DNA of 64,000 nt from Liolophura sinensis (Eukaryota > Mollusca > Polyplacophora > Chitonida > Chitonidae): NCBI RefSeq assembly GCF_032854445.1, contig NC_088301.1, positions 19,461,808 to 19,525,807 of the forward strand, in the 5' to 3' direction. The notes beneath the pieces were generated by a model that saw nothing but the letters and a program-made list of their open reading frames with translations, was not told the origin of the DNA and did no database searches. The first letter of the stretch is position 1. Each line of letters begins with the position of its first letter. Positions 1-12,480 of the stretch are shown here, in pieces. Both the position numbers and the translations under genes were made by a program.

Positions 1-597
1 AGCCATCTGGTAGCGAATTATTCATCGCTCGTCCAAAGTTCTGTAATTCCCTTTAGAATTTCTAATGGAGTCTGACTTTATGAAAAATACTTGTATATTT
101 TTCATGACATAAATACAGGCAATCTATATCTAAGGCAAGATAACAGTAAGCTTTATCATATTTATCATAAAGAAACTCATTTATGAGGTATTTTATTGAA
201 ATGGCGAATACACCAGTTATGGAACGTGGTAGTGCTAAATACATGTATACCCCATGTGGAATGTGTGCTTTGCACACCCATGTATTTGAAATGTGGCAAT
301 TACACTAATACACTCACAACATAAGTACACTTTCAAACATTTTTTGTCAGTTATAAACAAAAGTGTCTTAGTGGCGTATATATATCGTTATGAATGGAAG
401 ACATTTATCTGATGACAGTTTCATCCCACTTTCCATGCTGCAAAAAAACGTCATCTGCTTTCAGATACCGTGCTGTTCACATGCTGGAGCCAAGCCATCG
501 GTTTCCGCACAGTGCTTTTGTGTATGAAAGGGTACTGCCGTGAGATGTCTGGACTATAGCCATATACTATAGCTATTAGTATACATTCATCTTCAAC
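1..597. other. Unassigned AT-rich DNA
   Basis: No recognisable gene, RNA or element. Short ORFs only. Confidence 0.6.
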
Positions 598-830
598 GGG
601 TCCACCGTGGCCGAGGTGGTTCTCCCGCCAGTGGTTTTCCCTCCGCCGCAGCTCATTTACCCAGGCTCCTCTCATCAATGCGGTCGCTGTGCATGGGTTT
701 AAGTCCAATTCATACGTGGGAAGGTCTGCCAGCAATCGATGGATGCTCTGTCCGGTTTCCTCCCACCATCGCCACCGTATATGTAAAAGTGAAACATTCT
801 TTGAATAAGGCGTATCGAATAAATAAATAT
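598..830 (+). mobile_element. tRNA-headed SINE, decayed near-full copy
   Basis: Head (GGTCCACCGTGGCCGAGG), body (CAATGCGGTCGCTGTG, ACGTGGGAAGGTCTGCCAGC, GGTTTCCTCCCACCAT) and tail (AAGTGAAACATTCTTTGAAT, AAATAAATA) are all recognisable but diverged. Confidence 0.75.
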
Positions 831-2236
831 CCATTTTCAAACGTTGATAATGAAGAGAGCAAGAAAGCTGTTTTTCAGAACCCGGAGAAATAGCATTGGG
901 TATACCTAAAGGTTATCACAATGATCCGTGGTTCAATCTCAAGCCGGTTTAAATTGTATTATGACTGATACTTAATCCCTGGCTTGCCATTTATCATAAG
1001 AGGTGTAGGTGTAGTAGATATGGGCTGGTATCAATGTACTGTGGAACGTCCTGCATGGTGTAGCCAACGATGCACTTTTCAAAGTTTCGAACTCTTTTGT
1101 CGTTGAAGATGAAAAGAGTCCTACTATATTATGTGACTGGTGGAAAATGTCAAGCAACCTTTGCTGATCTTAATTTACCGATCACTTGTCTCCCCTTGTT
1201 CCAGAATCATAAATGACACCTCTTTCTTTTTCAAGTTTACACAAGTTCAACTTCTCAATTTTCTCCATCATTTGTCTAGTCTAAATCACTCTTTATGAAA
1301 CTTTTTTCATTCACCATGTTATATTAAATGTGATCAAAAATAGTTCCCTAACATTTTGACAGGTCGCATGACACAGTAGGCCTATGTTACCTATAAGCTA
1401 GCTATAGCTATAGCTATAATCGAAGCCCACCTGTGGTGTTTCGCCCACTTTATTAGTGATATAGCAGCTAATAGAACCTTTTGTGGACCACCTTCTGTGC
1501 CTGTCATCGGCCATGGTAGCCCACATGTATGAAGTACTTCGAACGTTATCACCGTGTAGCTACATGTAACAGTATTAATAACGCAGTGGTAGCACAGACG
1601 GGGGCGGAGGAGGGGGGTTTTGGGGTGGAAGGGCATTTCGATGGCCTAATGCTAGAGCGTCCGCCTCCAAGTCGTAATACATGGGATTAAACCCAGGTCG
1701 GCTCATCCCAGAGACTTCAAAAATGGTATTTATTGCGGCCTAACTTAGCGCTGAACACAGAGAGGTCAGAGCAAAAAAACAGGGCTGGATCGCACGGTGT
1801 CGGTTTAATGTGACTGGGTGAGAGGCCATGTCTGGTGTCTTCGAGGTGATACTTCAATGGCGGCAGCACTTTTCGCGGCTTGCAATCGACATGCCACAAG
1901 AAGACACAGTATATGTACACACACATCATGACTCCTCGACGTCATATGACTGAAACACCCAAGCGTACACTTATACATGATTTTGTTATAAACACCTATG
2001 GAAACAGATCGCCCAAAACTCCATGATGTCATTACTGGAGCAAAGGCGTATGCATGAATGCATTTCTGTGGGTGGTGTGCACCGCGTATGTTAAACACGT
2101 AAAATCGCACACATACATACATGCACGCATACATACAGTGAGGGTTTTTACAGTAGCCGTAAAGCAGATAGGGCTTCATGCAAGTAGGCACCATTAGCCA
2201 TGGTACGCGTGCACGTAGCGCTACGAGAACTTCCTG
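831..2236. other. Unassigned DNA with a possible tRNA-like SINE head
   Basis: At 1636-1710 GATGGCCTAATGCTAGAGCG and ATGGGATTAAACCCAGGTC resemble box A and box B of a tRNA-derived SINE other than the common one. Nothing else is recognised. Confidence 0.35.
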
Positions 2237-2585
2237 GGGGCCTCGGTAGCCGTGTGGTTACCATGCCAGCGCAGAACAATCACACAAGAGCTTACCTCCA
2301 ATGCGGTCGGTGTGAGTTCAAATCCAGCCCATGCTGACTTCCTCACCGGTCGAACGTGTTAAGATATTCCAGCAACCTGCAGATGGTCGTGGGTTTCCCC
2401 CAGGCTCTGCTTGGTTTCCTTGGCCTCGCGATTATTGACCTGGAACGTTCTTATTGGTTGATAGCTGATACACGAACATTTTTTTCAACGCAAAAATCCA
2501 CCCACCATAATGTTGCCTGCCGTCCTATAAGTTAAATATTTTTGAGTAAAACACCAGTCAAACAAAATAAATAAATGAATAAGTA
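2237..2585 (+). mobile_element. tRNA-headed SINE, interrupted copy
   Basis: Head and body run to about 2435 (GGCCTCGGTAGCCGTGTGG, AATGCGGTCGGTGTGAG, ACCTGCAGATGGTCGTGG). Roughly 75 bases of other sequence follow, then the tail (CCGTCCTATAAGTTAAATAT, AAATAAATGAATAAG). Confidence 0.7.
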
Positions 2586-4640
2586 AAATGAGAGCTGTTA
2601 TTGGACACACTGTTCTTAACCTCCTCAAAAGGCTATGTAAAAAAGCATTTGTATTATACTGATCCTACGAAGTAGGTTTTGTTCTTTTATACTAGATAGC
2701 GTTGCTTTCTCTACAGATTACTATATCGTACATCAGGTAAATTCTCAACAGAAACAAAATACATAAATCCGCAAATGATGAGCCCAGTGCCCACGCCGAT
2801 GACTATGTATTCACTGTTATTTCTGACCACATGTCTCTTCCATGGGGCGGCCTACGAGGAATTAAGGGTCTATATATATTCGACTCCTTGAGCAGTATTA
2901 TTTACTGCGTCCGTATATATGGCTTCTGCTGGGACCCTATGCGATCGTGACACTTGTACGGCTTTCCCAATAACAGTCTGTTTACACAGTGGAACGAGAG
3001 GGGATTTTCTCCAAATCTTTTCCAAAACATGGAATTAACTCGCTCAGATCGTGCTGCTTATTTTTGCATTTTTTTTTAAACCATGAAAGGGTAGTGCTGC
3101 TATCCGATATTTTTCAAGAATTTAAACTACCGGTTGCCGATGTAAAGTGTGCAGGTCGAGGTACAGTGAACTGTTGAAAGGCGATAGGCCAATGTGAAGC
3201 CCCTCAACCCTCAGCTTTCCTCACTGGTATAAGGATCAAGCCTATTCGTGTATGTGCCTGGGCGCCAGTTAGATTCAATTTAGCTTAGAGACGGGGCTGA
3301 GGCTGCATAAAGTTGGGGAAAAAAAAGTGTTTACTTTTCGGATAGAACTTGGGCAAAAGACATTATCAATTATTTAAAATTGTTTGATCAATCCATCTGT
3401 ATTTATTTTCGAACCACCCCATCGATTATCCGGCTGAAGTGTGTGTTCCGTGGGGAGGATTTATTTAGCTGGAGCTCCATTTTCGGGCTCAAGTCCACGT
3501 TTTACAACTGCTCTTGCAACCAGTACCAGATTAGAGGGGCCGCGAAGAAGCGGTACTACACGTCGCTTCCCTCCATAAGCAGGTTTTATGTAAGGCTGTT
3601 CAAATCACCGGCACAGATTTCCCGAAATATAGAATTACGTCTTCGTTGGGAATTCAATTGGCAGCACCATGACATCGGCATGTTAAACAAGTTGGCCGTG
3701 ATTGATAGCCATTCTATAACAGGATGTCTAAACATGGGTTGTATTGACATTTATGCCGGCAATGTAATTTTTCCCAGTGTTTATTCACCTCTACGCCATC
3801 GTACCCGTCTTCTCGTCGCAATCTTCACTAACTAATGTCACATTTTCACTCCCATTCGAACACGAGCGATAATTCAGTCACCGTATCATGCAGAGCTTTC
3901 GACAATCTGATATTTATTCATAATTTTACTGCGCCACAGATTAGTCCATTATCTTTCAGCACGAATTCCGGCACATTCGATCGTCCATAGCTTCTGTGAA
4001 TCAAGGGACACTGAGCGGCTGTAACCAAATTCCATGGACACAACAGACTGCATTGAACTAGTTTATGAAGCTGTAGAGGCAGTGGAGTGCCCCCAATGGA
4101 CAGACAAACAGGAGACAAACAGGAGAGAGGGAGGGTGGGGTGAGTGCATCTTTATCGTCCTAAGAGTCGGAGCAGGATAAGGTAATGAAGGAATGGTTAA
4201 ATGATAGATGAGACCATTCTGTATATTGCGATGTGAAACGTAACATATACCAAACTGATAAAAACTCAATAGATATATGATAGGTAAAGGCCAAATGATG
4301 ACATAAAGCTCAAAGAGGTTTTTATTTTCACTTTGAAGTTGTCAACACTTGAAGTCCTGATATAATACACAGCAGTGAACCAATAAAAGGAAGAGTACAG
4401 TTAAAAAAAAGAAACATGAAAGCAAGCAAGCAAGCTTTAATATGTAAAGTATACAAGATAGTATATCACTCTGACTGAGTTTTCAGTCAGAACTTTCGAC
4501 TTCACTTCAGTACAATTATATATACATGTATATGCATGATAAGGGTAGATTTCACCCAAAGAACTTTTGGATTCATTTGAATACAACTGGGATTCACCCT
4601 ATCACAGCTACATGTGTATATATGCTAAGTGGATCTATCA
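2586..4640. other. Unassigned intergenic DNA
   Basis: A 151-codon open frame at 3380-3835 (+) has no recognisable motif, no splice context and unremarkable composition. A frame of that length is expected by chance in AT-rich 64 kb. Nothing else is seen. Confidence 0.5.
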
Positions 4641-4647
4641 GCCAACA

Positions 4648-4747
4648 AGGTCGTGGGTTTCCTCCCGGTTTCCTTCCGTCATAATGCTAGCCACCGTCGT
4701 ATAAGTGAAATATTATTGAGTACGGCGTAAAACATCAATCAAGTAAA
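4648..4747 (+). mobile_element. tRNA-headed SINE, 5'-truncated
   Basis: Only the 3' half is present: GGTCGTGGGTTTCCTCCCGG, ATAATGCTAG, CGTCGTATAAGTGAAATATT, GTACGGCGTAAAACATCAAT. Confidence 0.75.
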
Positions 4748-5055
4748 AATATTCAGTCAACAGCTTTGAAATTCACTCCGTTACAGCCACATGTGATTCC
4801 TGCAACCGTACTTTTCGGAAACGCTTCGACTTGTTTTTAAAGCATGTGAGTGGAAGCAAGGTCCATACTGTTGGCTCATTGACTTTTGCTATTGATTTGA
4901 TTCGTATTTAACGCCATACAATACACCAGTTTTCACGTATATACGATGGCAGTCATGAGTGTAGCAAAAATCTCATTATCCGCTGTAAACCACAAAGTTG
5001 ATTAAAAGTGTATATATTACCAGCTGATCTTTAAATAATATATCACCAAAAATTG

Positions 5056-5325
5056 GGGGTCTCCGTGGCTCATTTAGTAAGCGCGCTAACTTAGCGTAAT
5101 GACCCAGGAGTCTCTCAAATGCGGTCGCTGTGAGTTCAAGTTTAGCTCATGCTGGCTTCCTCCCCAGTCGTACATGGGAAGGTTTTCCAGCAACATGCAG
5201 ATAGTCGTGGGTTTCCACCGGATTCTGCCCGGTTGTCACCCACCATAATGCTGGGCGCCGTCGTATAAGTGAAATATTCTTGAGTACGGCGTAAAACATC
5301 AATCAAATATATAAATAAACCAAAA
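5056..5325 (+). mobile_element. tRNA-headed SINE, full length
   Basis: Complete head-to-tail copy: GGTCTCCGTGGCTCATTTAG, a box-B-like GTGAGTTCAAG, CTGGCTTCCTCCCC, GCCGTCGTATAAGTGAAATA and TACGGCGTAAAACATCAATC. It forms a head-to-head inverted pair with the copy at 5500-5735. Confidence 0.9.
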
Positions 5326-5499
5326 ATTGTTAAATCAGCGTAAATGTAATTGCTCTCTTCACCATTTGGGTTATATTAACAGCTTATTTAAATTTTAAGA
5401 AATCGTATGAAATATTTCCGTTTTTATTTTCAATTGTCAAGCGAACTATAAATGACATCACCCCGTTAGTTTAAGCTTAATGCATATGTCATGTCTATA

Positions 5500-5735
5500 T
5501 TTATTTATTTATTTGATTGGTGTTTTACGCCGTACTCAAGAATATTTCACTTATACGACGGCGGCCAGCATTATGGTGGGCGGAAACCGGGCAGAGCCCG
5601 GGGGAAACCCACGACCATCCGGAGATGAAGCCAGCATGAGCTGGACTTGAACTCACAACGACCGCATTGGTGAGAGACTCCTGGGTCATTACGCTGCGCT
5701 AGCGCGCTAACCAACTGAGCCACGGAGGCTCCCAT
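5500..5735 (-). mobile_element. tRNA-headed SINE, near full length
   Basis: Reverse-strand copy from a TTTATTTATTTATTTGATTG tail to the head GCTAACCAACTGAGCCACGG. A short stretch is missing between the central body and head, around GACCATCCGGAGATGAAGCC. Confidence 0.9.
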
Positions 5736-6539
5736 ATCTATATAATACTTTCTGAGCATCATTCATTTGAAGTATAACTTGATCTGTCAGACAAAAAAAC
5801 TATTTCTTATCCAATTTACTAGGTAAGGCTACCATGGAAACCAACAGCTCTTATGGTCGTATCCAGAGCACGGTAGTATAACTGTAACGTATATTTTTAA
5901 TGGAACTGGTTTGTAACGCCCTTAGGTGACATTTATTCATCAATCGAAAGGTCATTTTTTTCAGAATTTACTCAAATAAAGCAAATGGTTTTATTAATTA
6001 TATTAGTATGAATTTTGAATACGTCAAACATTAATAAAGAACGCGGCAGACGCATATACATTCTATTATGTATTAATTTCTAGCAATAATATTTGAAACT
6101 CAAGACAATTTAGAGATCTCTATAAAATAATATATACATAAAATATTGAAAGCTCCTCCAACAGTGTCATCCAGTCTCGTTGACATAGATATTTTAGAAT
6201 AAAGCTTTAAGTCTTTAAGCACTTCTTTGTAAGAAAAAATATGCTTGGAGCATCTGGGTGTTCTTAACACCGTGTCTTCCATAATGGAAAACACCAGACG
6301 ATTTTAACTAGACAAATGGAGTTATCTAAATGGATTTTTATTTAAGTGATTGTTGCTTAACGCCAGAATTTTGCGTTTAAAATACAACAGCGGTGAGTTT
6401 TACGGGCGTGTTACTGACGGACTTTCCCTACATGTAACAGATATGCACAACATATTGATGGATGACAATCTAGTGGTCTTCAACGAACGCTAGAATGCGC
6501 AAAAGGCCAAACCACTTAATTCGTGCGCCCATAAGAATG

Positions 6540-6654
6540 AAGGTGTACAAGTCAACAAATGCCCTCGTCAAGGGCAAGATTTGAACCCGCATGTCATGTG
6601 TCCTAGTGGCTGAAAATCAAGCACCTCTAACCACATGACTACGGTCAGCCCCCA
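6540..6654 (-). mobile_element. Second tRNA-derived SINE head (different family)
   Basis: On the minus strand GGGGGCTGACCGTAGTCATG, GTGGTTAGAGG (box-A-like) and GCGGGTTCAAATCTTGCCC (box-B-like) form a tRNA-like head unlike the common SINE. The tail is not defined. A decayed tRNA gene is possible, but the spacing between the boxes is long. Confidence 0.4.
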
Positions 6655-6689
6655 TGTTTCTTACATGCGAATCTCTACCCCTCTCCCTA

Positions 6690-6868
6690 AGAGGCCTGGA
6701 TCAGTGAGCTTAATCACCGTGAGACATCAATGCGATCACTGTGAGTTCAAGTCCAGCTCATGCTAAGGTTGTACGGGAAAGGTTTGTCAGCAACCTGTCG
6801 TATAAGTTAAATACTGAGTGGGTATAGTGAGTACGGCGTAAAACACCAATCAAACAAATAAACAACTA
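6690..6868 (+). mobile_element. tRNA-headed SINE, internally deleted
   Basis: AATGCGATCACTGTGAGTTC and GTCCAGCTCATGCT are joined by a shortened middle to CCTGTCGTATAAGTTAAATA and GTACGGCGTAAAACACCAAT. The central GGTTTCCTCCCACC region is missing. Confidence 0.7.
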
Positions 6869-7803
6869 GATCTGTTCCTAGGAATGCCTACTACGTTTTT
6901 AATCTACTATATACTTATAACCTCCGTTAATACAACTATCTCTATAACTAATCAAATAGAAAAAAACCTATCAGTTTGGGTTTGTCGTATGACATCTGGC
7001 CGTGCCTTCGGCAGAAGACTAATCATGGATTGCGGATTACAGGAAAATGCCGGAGGTATGGCTGAAAGTTTTGCCACGTTGTAGTCATCGAAATGTCAAT
7101 GATATTTTGCGATTTAAAGTTGGCAGAGATCAGTATAATGAGTGCCATCAACAGATCTGACATTTCCATTCGTCTAAATCTGTCCAGTCCAGGCCGGAGT
7201 CTGCTACGGTCTACCTAACAGCGACGAGCAGATTGTATTAATCACACGATGGCGTCCGTGGAAAATGGCGACCAGTTGTGTAATTGAGACTGGAGATACT
7301 CCTCCGGCTGTCGCCACTCAGGCGGGTATGTACAAAACCTTCACTTAAATCGGTGGTCGGAGATCACCGATAAATATACTGGGGTTATTAACTCTCATAA
7401 TGCCTCAGTGCAAAATTACATCATCTATTTGGGATTACAGCTAGGAATTATTAACTGCACCCGTACCAGAACTCAAAATCCTTCTCATATATGGTCATAA
7501 ACATTTCTCATCATCTATTGTTCCACTCCATGGTTAGTACTTCTGCCTTCACTAAAGGTCATATTAAACTGCTCAGATTTTACAGCAAGCCAATAATGAA
7601 GGATGTCTGAAGCACAACGATAAAAAGCACTCTCTTCTCGTGTCTGCAAGTCTGTAAAGTGACTTCCGTAACTTGGACACAACAAACACAAGCTGAGGTG
7701 GTAAAGAGTGTACAAAGAATTTGCTTGTTTTGTTTTTTCCCTTGGGGTTATAGCGTCGCTTTCAACATTATTTAGGTTCGTACCACAAAGGTGTCTCCCC
7801 GTA

Positions 7804-7949
<146 letters not shown>

Positions 7950-7969
7950 ACATGGTCCCCCTGCTGAAG

Positions 7970-8660
7970 CCTAGGTCTCTCGCTAGAACCTTCGTATCCG
8001 GCTTGAGTCTTAGGTCTTTCGCTAAGAACCTTCGTATCCGGCTTGAGCCTTAGGTCTCTCGCCAGAACCTTCGAATCCGGCTTGAGTCTTAGGTCTCTCG
8101 ATAGGACTTTCGTATCCGGCGTGAGCCTAAGGTCTCTCTCTTGAACCTTGGTGCCCACTTGTACCTACTTGTCTCTCGTTAAAATCTTCATATGCGGTTT
8201 GAGTCTAGGGTCTCCCGCTAGAACCTTGGTCCCTACTTCAGCTTAAGTCTCTCGTTAAAATCTTCATATTCGATTTGAGCCGTAGATCTCTAGCTAGAAC
8301 TTGACCCTATAGGTTTATGGCTTGAACATTGGTCCCTGGCCAAGCTTGCGTCTCGCTAAAACCTTAGTCCAATGCTTGAGCTTGGATGGCTGGAACCTGT
8401 ATATCCGGCTTGAAGTGATTGGTCTCGACAGAATCTCAGAGTCTTGCTTGAACCTCTTGCTGGAATCTTGGTATCCTGTTAATATAAATTAGGTGTCTCA
8501 CTAGATTCTAGGCATCCGGCTTGAGCCTAGATCTGTTGCTAACACCTGTGTATCCCGCTAGAGCTAGATGTCTATAACCTGTGTATCCATCGTGCTTAGA
8601 CCTCTCGCTAGAACCTGGGTATCCCATATGAATCTGGGTCTCCCGCTTTAACCTGGATAC
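7970..8660. repeat. 39-bp minisatellite, decaying left to right
   Basis: Unit built around GGTCTCTCGCTAGAACCTTC and GTATCCGGCTTGAG. Copies start at 7974, 8013, 8053 and 8092. Units become shorter and more diverged towards 8660. Confidence 0.9.
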
Positions 8661-10010
8661 ATACAAAAGTTCGTTTGTTCGTTTTGCATTAAAGGAAAGA
8701 TTCCATCAGACGAGTATTGATTTAAGTCAAAATTCAGCACTTTGCAAAGCTTATTGCCAAAGAACATTAAATTTAGGCCCATTTATATTAACATAACAAT
8801 TTTCAAGAAGGCCTAATTTTAACATCAGTGATAACAGTCCACAAATTAGCATTCAAATCCAATTTCAAATTTTGACATTTACCCGTATGCCAAAACTGAC
8901 TTTGTGAATCATCCCCTACATCGTGGAAAAAGTTAGAATGTTTCCTTAGCTAGGGAAACCCATATCTGAAGAGGATCGTCATATGCATTTGCAACGATAT
9001 ACATATGACGACCCACTTGCAAACGCTAGCCTTATTCTGAGAGAACGGATAAAATATGCCGGGTTTCTGTTTTTAGCTGTTGGTATTAGTATTTTTTTTT
9101 TTTGGTACTTTTTCTTCGCTTTTTGGGAGAGAATTTTAACACCTTCGTCTTGTGGATTTTCGAGAATTGACGTTGTACAAAACAAGGTTCAGTGTTATCG
9201 GGTCACACAACAAACACCCTTATATATACGGCGGTGTTAAACCTTCATGGTTGTGTAAAAATGTACACTTTAATTTACATTGTAATAATAAACCACATTC
9301 AAGAAAAACGAAACTTCTTACCGCACATGTGCGTGACCAAAGTGAAAAACGTATTATCCAGAAACCATTTTCGTCCTTTTTCTCAGAGCCATTAGAAGAC
9401 AAAAGCCTTTCACTACACATGTGTTGAACAGTTCCATCAGCGTTTTCTTACCTTGGTTAAAAATAAATATATTACCACTTTTTCTGCTTGTTCGAGTCAT
9501 CTTACACAAAGAGCTGCCGTGGAGCTTAAGGATCAAGAGAGATACGATGATCAATGTTCGCCATGGGATAGAATGTCGCAGCCTGTTGGAGACAATAGAT
9601 GAAAGACTGTCCGTCCCCCCATCACGATCTTGAATTTGACAGTTTCGATCGGTCTGCTTTGATGGATGGCCCTACGGCTGTCGGCCCGGGGCAGGTTAAG
9701 TGATAATCCTGGGCCATATCACCTAATCCTTATTTTTCATTGGTAGAAAAGACTACCTCGCGAAGCAACATATGTCTGTTATGGATTTCTCGTCACAGAG
9801 TTTACGGTGCTATTTAAGCAGAGTTTAAGTAGGCGAGCTGTAGAAAAGAATCGAAAAGCTAACAATAAGTGTGACATGTTAGAACATGTCTACCTGGTGT
9901 GTTTAAGATCCTGTCACCATACATATACAATAAGGCTTCACTGACATCCGCAGTGCATGGCAACAGCTATGTGATTCTTTTTCTATTGTCGCTGTTCAGT
10001 TCTTTTTGGT
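8661..10010. other. Unassigned intergenic DNA
   Basis: Overlapping ORFs of 65-90 codons on both strands near 8980-9630 have no recognised motifs. Confidence 0.5.
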
Positions 10011-10014
10011 TGCA

Positions 10015-10175
10015 AGACCCACGTTGGCTGAAAACTTATAGCTTCAGCCGTTGTGACCAATGAGTTCAAATCCAGCTTCTCCTTGTTGCAAGAGCTACCA
10101 CAGTACATCTGGAGATTTGTCTGACACTTGGCGATATTTGTTCCGTTGGACATTAAACATTAATTGTTTAAACAA
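10015..10175 (+). mobile_element. Possible third SINE-like element
   Basis: A box-B-like AATGAGTTCAAATCCAGC is followed by GCGATATTTGTTCCGTTGGA and CATTAAACATTAA. The composition is SINE-like but the 5' part does not match the common family. Weak. Confidence 0.3.
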
Positions 10176-10319
10176 ACAACTTTCGGTGGGTTTTTTTTAG
10201 AATGTACCTTCATTCTCACTGGATTTCTTATGGTGTGCTTATCTATTACGCTTTTTATTATGATTCGATAATAAATGCAAAAGAACACTCTCAAAAAATA
10301 ATCTCTCAAATTTAAGAGA

Positions 10320-10728
10320 AAATCGGTTGCCTGACTGTTGCTAAGATGTACTGATCTATTGGATCAGATTACCCAAGCATTGCACCAGATATATTCTGTT
10401 TAATATAGCATACATATTCTACTAATTCAACATAGAGATTGTGTCAGACTAACACCATATTACTTTCAGTATGGCACACTGTGTTACTGTGATAACCTTG
10501 ATCCGTCTTGATCCATGTGTTTAAATACGGAAGTATATTATGTTTCCGCGTATTCACGCATACTAAGAGAGTTGCGCAGTGACATCGAAAAGTCAGTCAA
10601 ACGGGAGACTCGGAGTGAGTTGGCTGCACATATGTGGGGATCCTTGCAATAACAGAATATACATTCTAGCGTCACTCAGACAACCGATTACTTGTTAAAA
10701 TTAACAGATTATTATTTGGAGTGTAAGA
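10320..10728. mobile_element. Degraded third copy of the same MITE family
   Basis: The right arm at 10648-10728 (ATACATTCTAGCGTCACTCA, AACAGATTATTATTTGGAGT) matches the other two copies. The segment 10385-10475 matches their centre on the opposite strand (ATTCTACTAATTCAACATAG). Confidence 0.45.
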
Positions 10729-11268
10729 AGTATTAATACGGTGAAATGGATATGTAAAGTGTAAAATATATTTGATAATATATAGACATATTGTTCTTGT
10801 TATATTGTTGAAGTAAATAGAAATCAGTGAACACTTCACTGATGTTTCAGAAAGTCATTTTGACCGTAGTGCAGGATAGAGATGTCTTAAACGCTAAGAA
10901 AACACTGATGTGAAATAAATGTCCAAAAAAAGCCCTTTTTTTAGAATTTTTCCATCCGGGTAAAATGTATTTTACGCTGGTATTTCTGACCATATATCGG
11001 GACTATTGACCATCCGGGTTTTGCCACTTAACACAGAAAGACTGCTAGACTTTATCATTCAAAATGGATTGGTCGAATGGACCTTTACACGAACTGTTTC
11101 AAGCAAGAGTATTGGTTGCGACATCATTGTTACCCTTTAGGTCACTACAGACGGCAGTAGAATCCGAATATTTTAAAACCGTTTTTATTACTCGGTAGGA
11201 AAAATTCTACAAAAAATAAATCGAACGATTTTCTTGAACAGTATTTAATGGTCTGTCATATAATAAAT

Positions 11269-11516
11269 GGGCCCAACGTGGCCGAGGGTGTTAGCACGGC
11301 AGCCCGGCGCAATGACCCCTCTCACAAATGCGGTCGCTGTGAGTTCAAGACCAGCTCATGCTTCGTCTTCGGTACGGGGGAAGATTTGTGTGCGGGTGGT
11401 CGTCTGTTTCTCCCGGATTCTGCCCGGTTTCTTCCCACCATAACGCTGGCCGTCGTCGTTTAAGTGAAATATTCTTGAGTACGGCGTAAATCACCAATCA
11501 AATAAATAAATAAAAT
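11269..11516 (+). mobile_element. tRNA-headed SINE, full length
   Basis: GGGCCCAACGTGGCCGAGGG head, AATGCGGTCGCTGTGAGTTC, TCTGCCCGGTTTCTTCCCAC, AAGTGAAATATTCTTGAGTA, tail CAAATAAATAAATAAA. Confidence 0.85.
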
Positions 11517-11865
11517 TTAAATTATATATTATTTTGGCGTTTTCTTTGCCTTAAACAACAATTGGAGTCGAACTAAGTGTCAGATGAAATCATTATCCAG
11601 TGAAACCGAAAGACCGTTTCTATATGTGCAATCGCTCCAGATATGTGTGCACATAAAAATGTCAGCATACTGGTACCTTTCGCGAACAGAGTATAATGCA
11701 TAGAGCATTGGATGTATAAAAAATGTATTTCTGATTTATCTCTGCCACGACCGGTTTCCATGTGATGTATGATGTCCCGTGGGGGTGTGGAGGTATAACG
11801 TCACCATTAATGGAGTTATGTGTACGTAGAAGTGGAACTAGAGCCTGATCATACAGAATTAGAGG

Positions 11866-12056
11866 TTTAATTTGATTGGTGTATTTCACCATACGCAAGA
11901 ATATTTCACTTTAGAGGTATAATGTAAGCATTAATGAATGTAGTTACGTACAACATTGGTAGTTAAACGCTTATATAACAATAGAGGTATTATTATTTAT
12001 TAAATTATTTATTTGATTGGCGTTTTATGACGTACTCAAGAATATTTCACTTTAAA
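11866..12056 (-). mobile_element. Two SINE tail fragments
   Basis: Reverse-strand 3' ends at about 11872-11912 and 12005-12050 (TTTGATTGGCGTTTTATGAC, CTCAAGAATATTTCACTT). They lie about 430-610 bases past the rost stop. TTTATT on the plus strand here could serve as that gene's AATAAA. Confidence 0.55.
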
Positions 12057-12480
12057 ATGTATGTATGTTTGTATACATACTTGGGGTATGGGGTATTTCA
12101 CTTTAGTGGTATTGTACATTAATCAATGTACGAAAAGTGGAACTATAACGTGCACTTGATAGTTATAACAGTTGTAGCAGCTAGCCCCTGATCGAGAATC
12201 GATCTTCAGACTTGAGTCAAACTTTGAAGTCACTTTAAAATTGCTATTTCTGATGCAGCAAGATAACAATATATTGCTTGACACGGTAAATTCTGGGTAA
12301 GCTATTATGCAACAAATTTCAGCTAAAATAACGGAAAAAATATAATAGTACCAAATTTAATGATTAAAATTTGACTTAAGTCTAAGACCGCTTCGTTATC
12401 CAGGGACCAGAGGTAGATATGTTGGGTTTAACGAACCACTGAGAAAGCAGACCCGGCCTATATAAATAGGCCTATATATT

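Noticed and set aside
451..840. 129-codon minus-strand ORF
   Set aside because: It is mostly antisense to a decayed SINE, and the same peptide pattern (RLLADLPTYELDLN) appears opposite other SINE copies.
3380..3835. 151-codon plus-strand ORF
   Set aside because: No motif, membrane segment, splice context or recognisable family; a frame of this length is expected by chance in this much AT-rich DNA.
5056..5130. True tRNA gene
   Set aside because: The tRNA-like head lacks a closed acceptor stem and continues into the SINE body and A-rich tail; the same applies to the other SINE heads.
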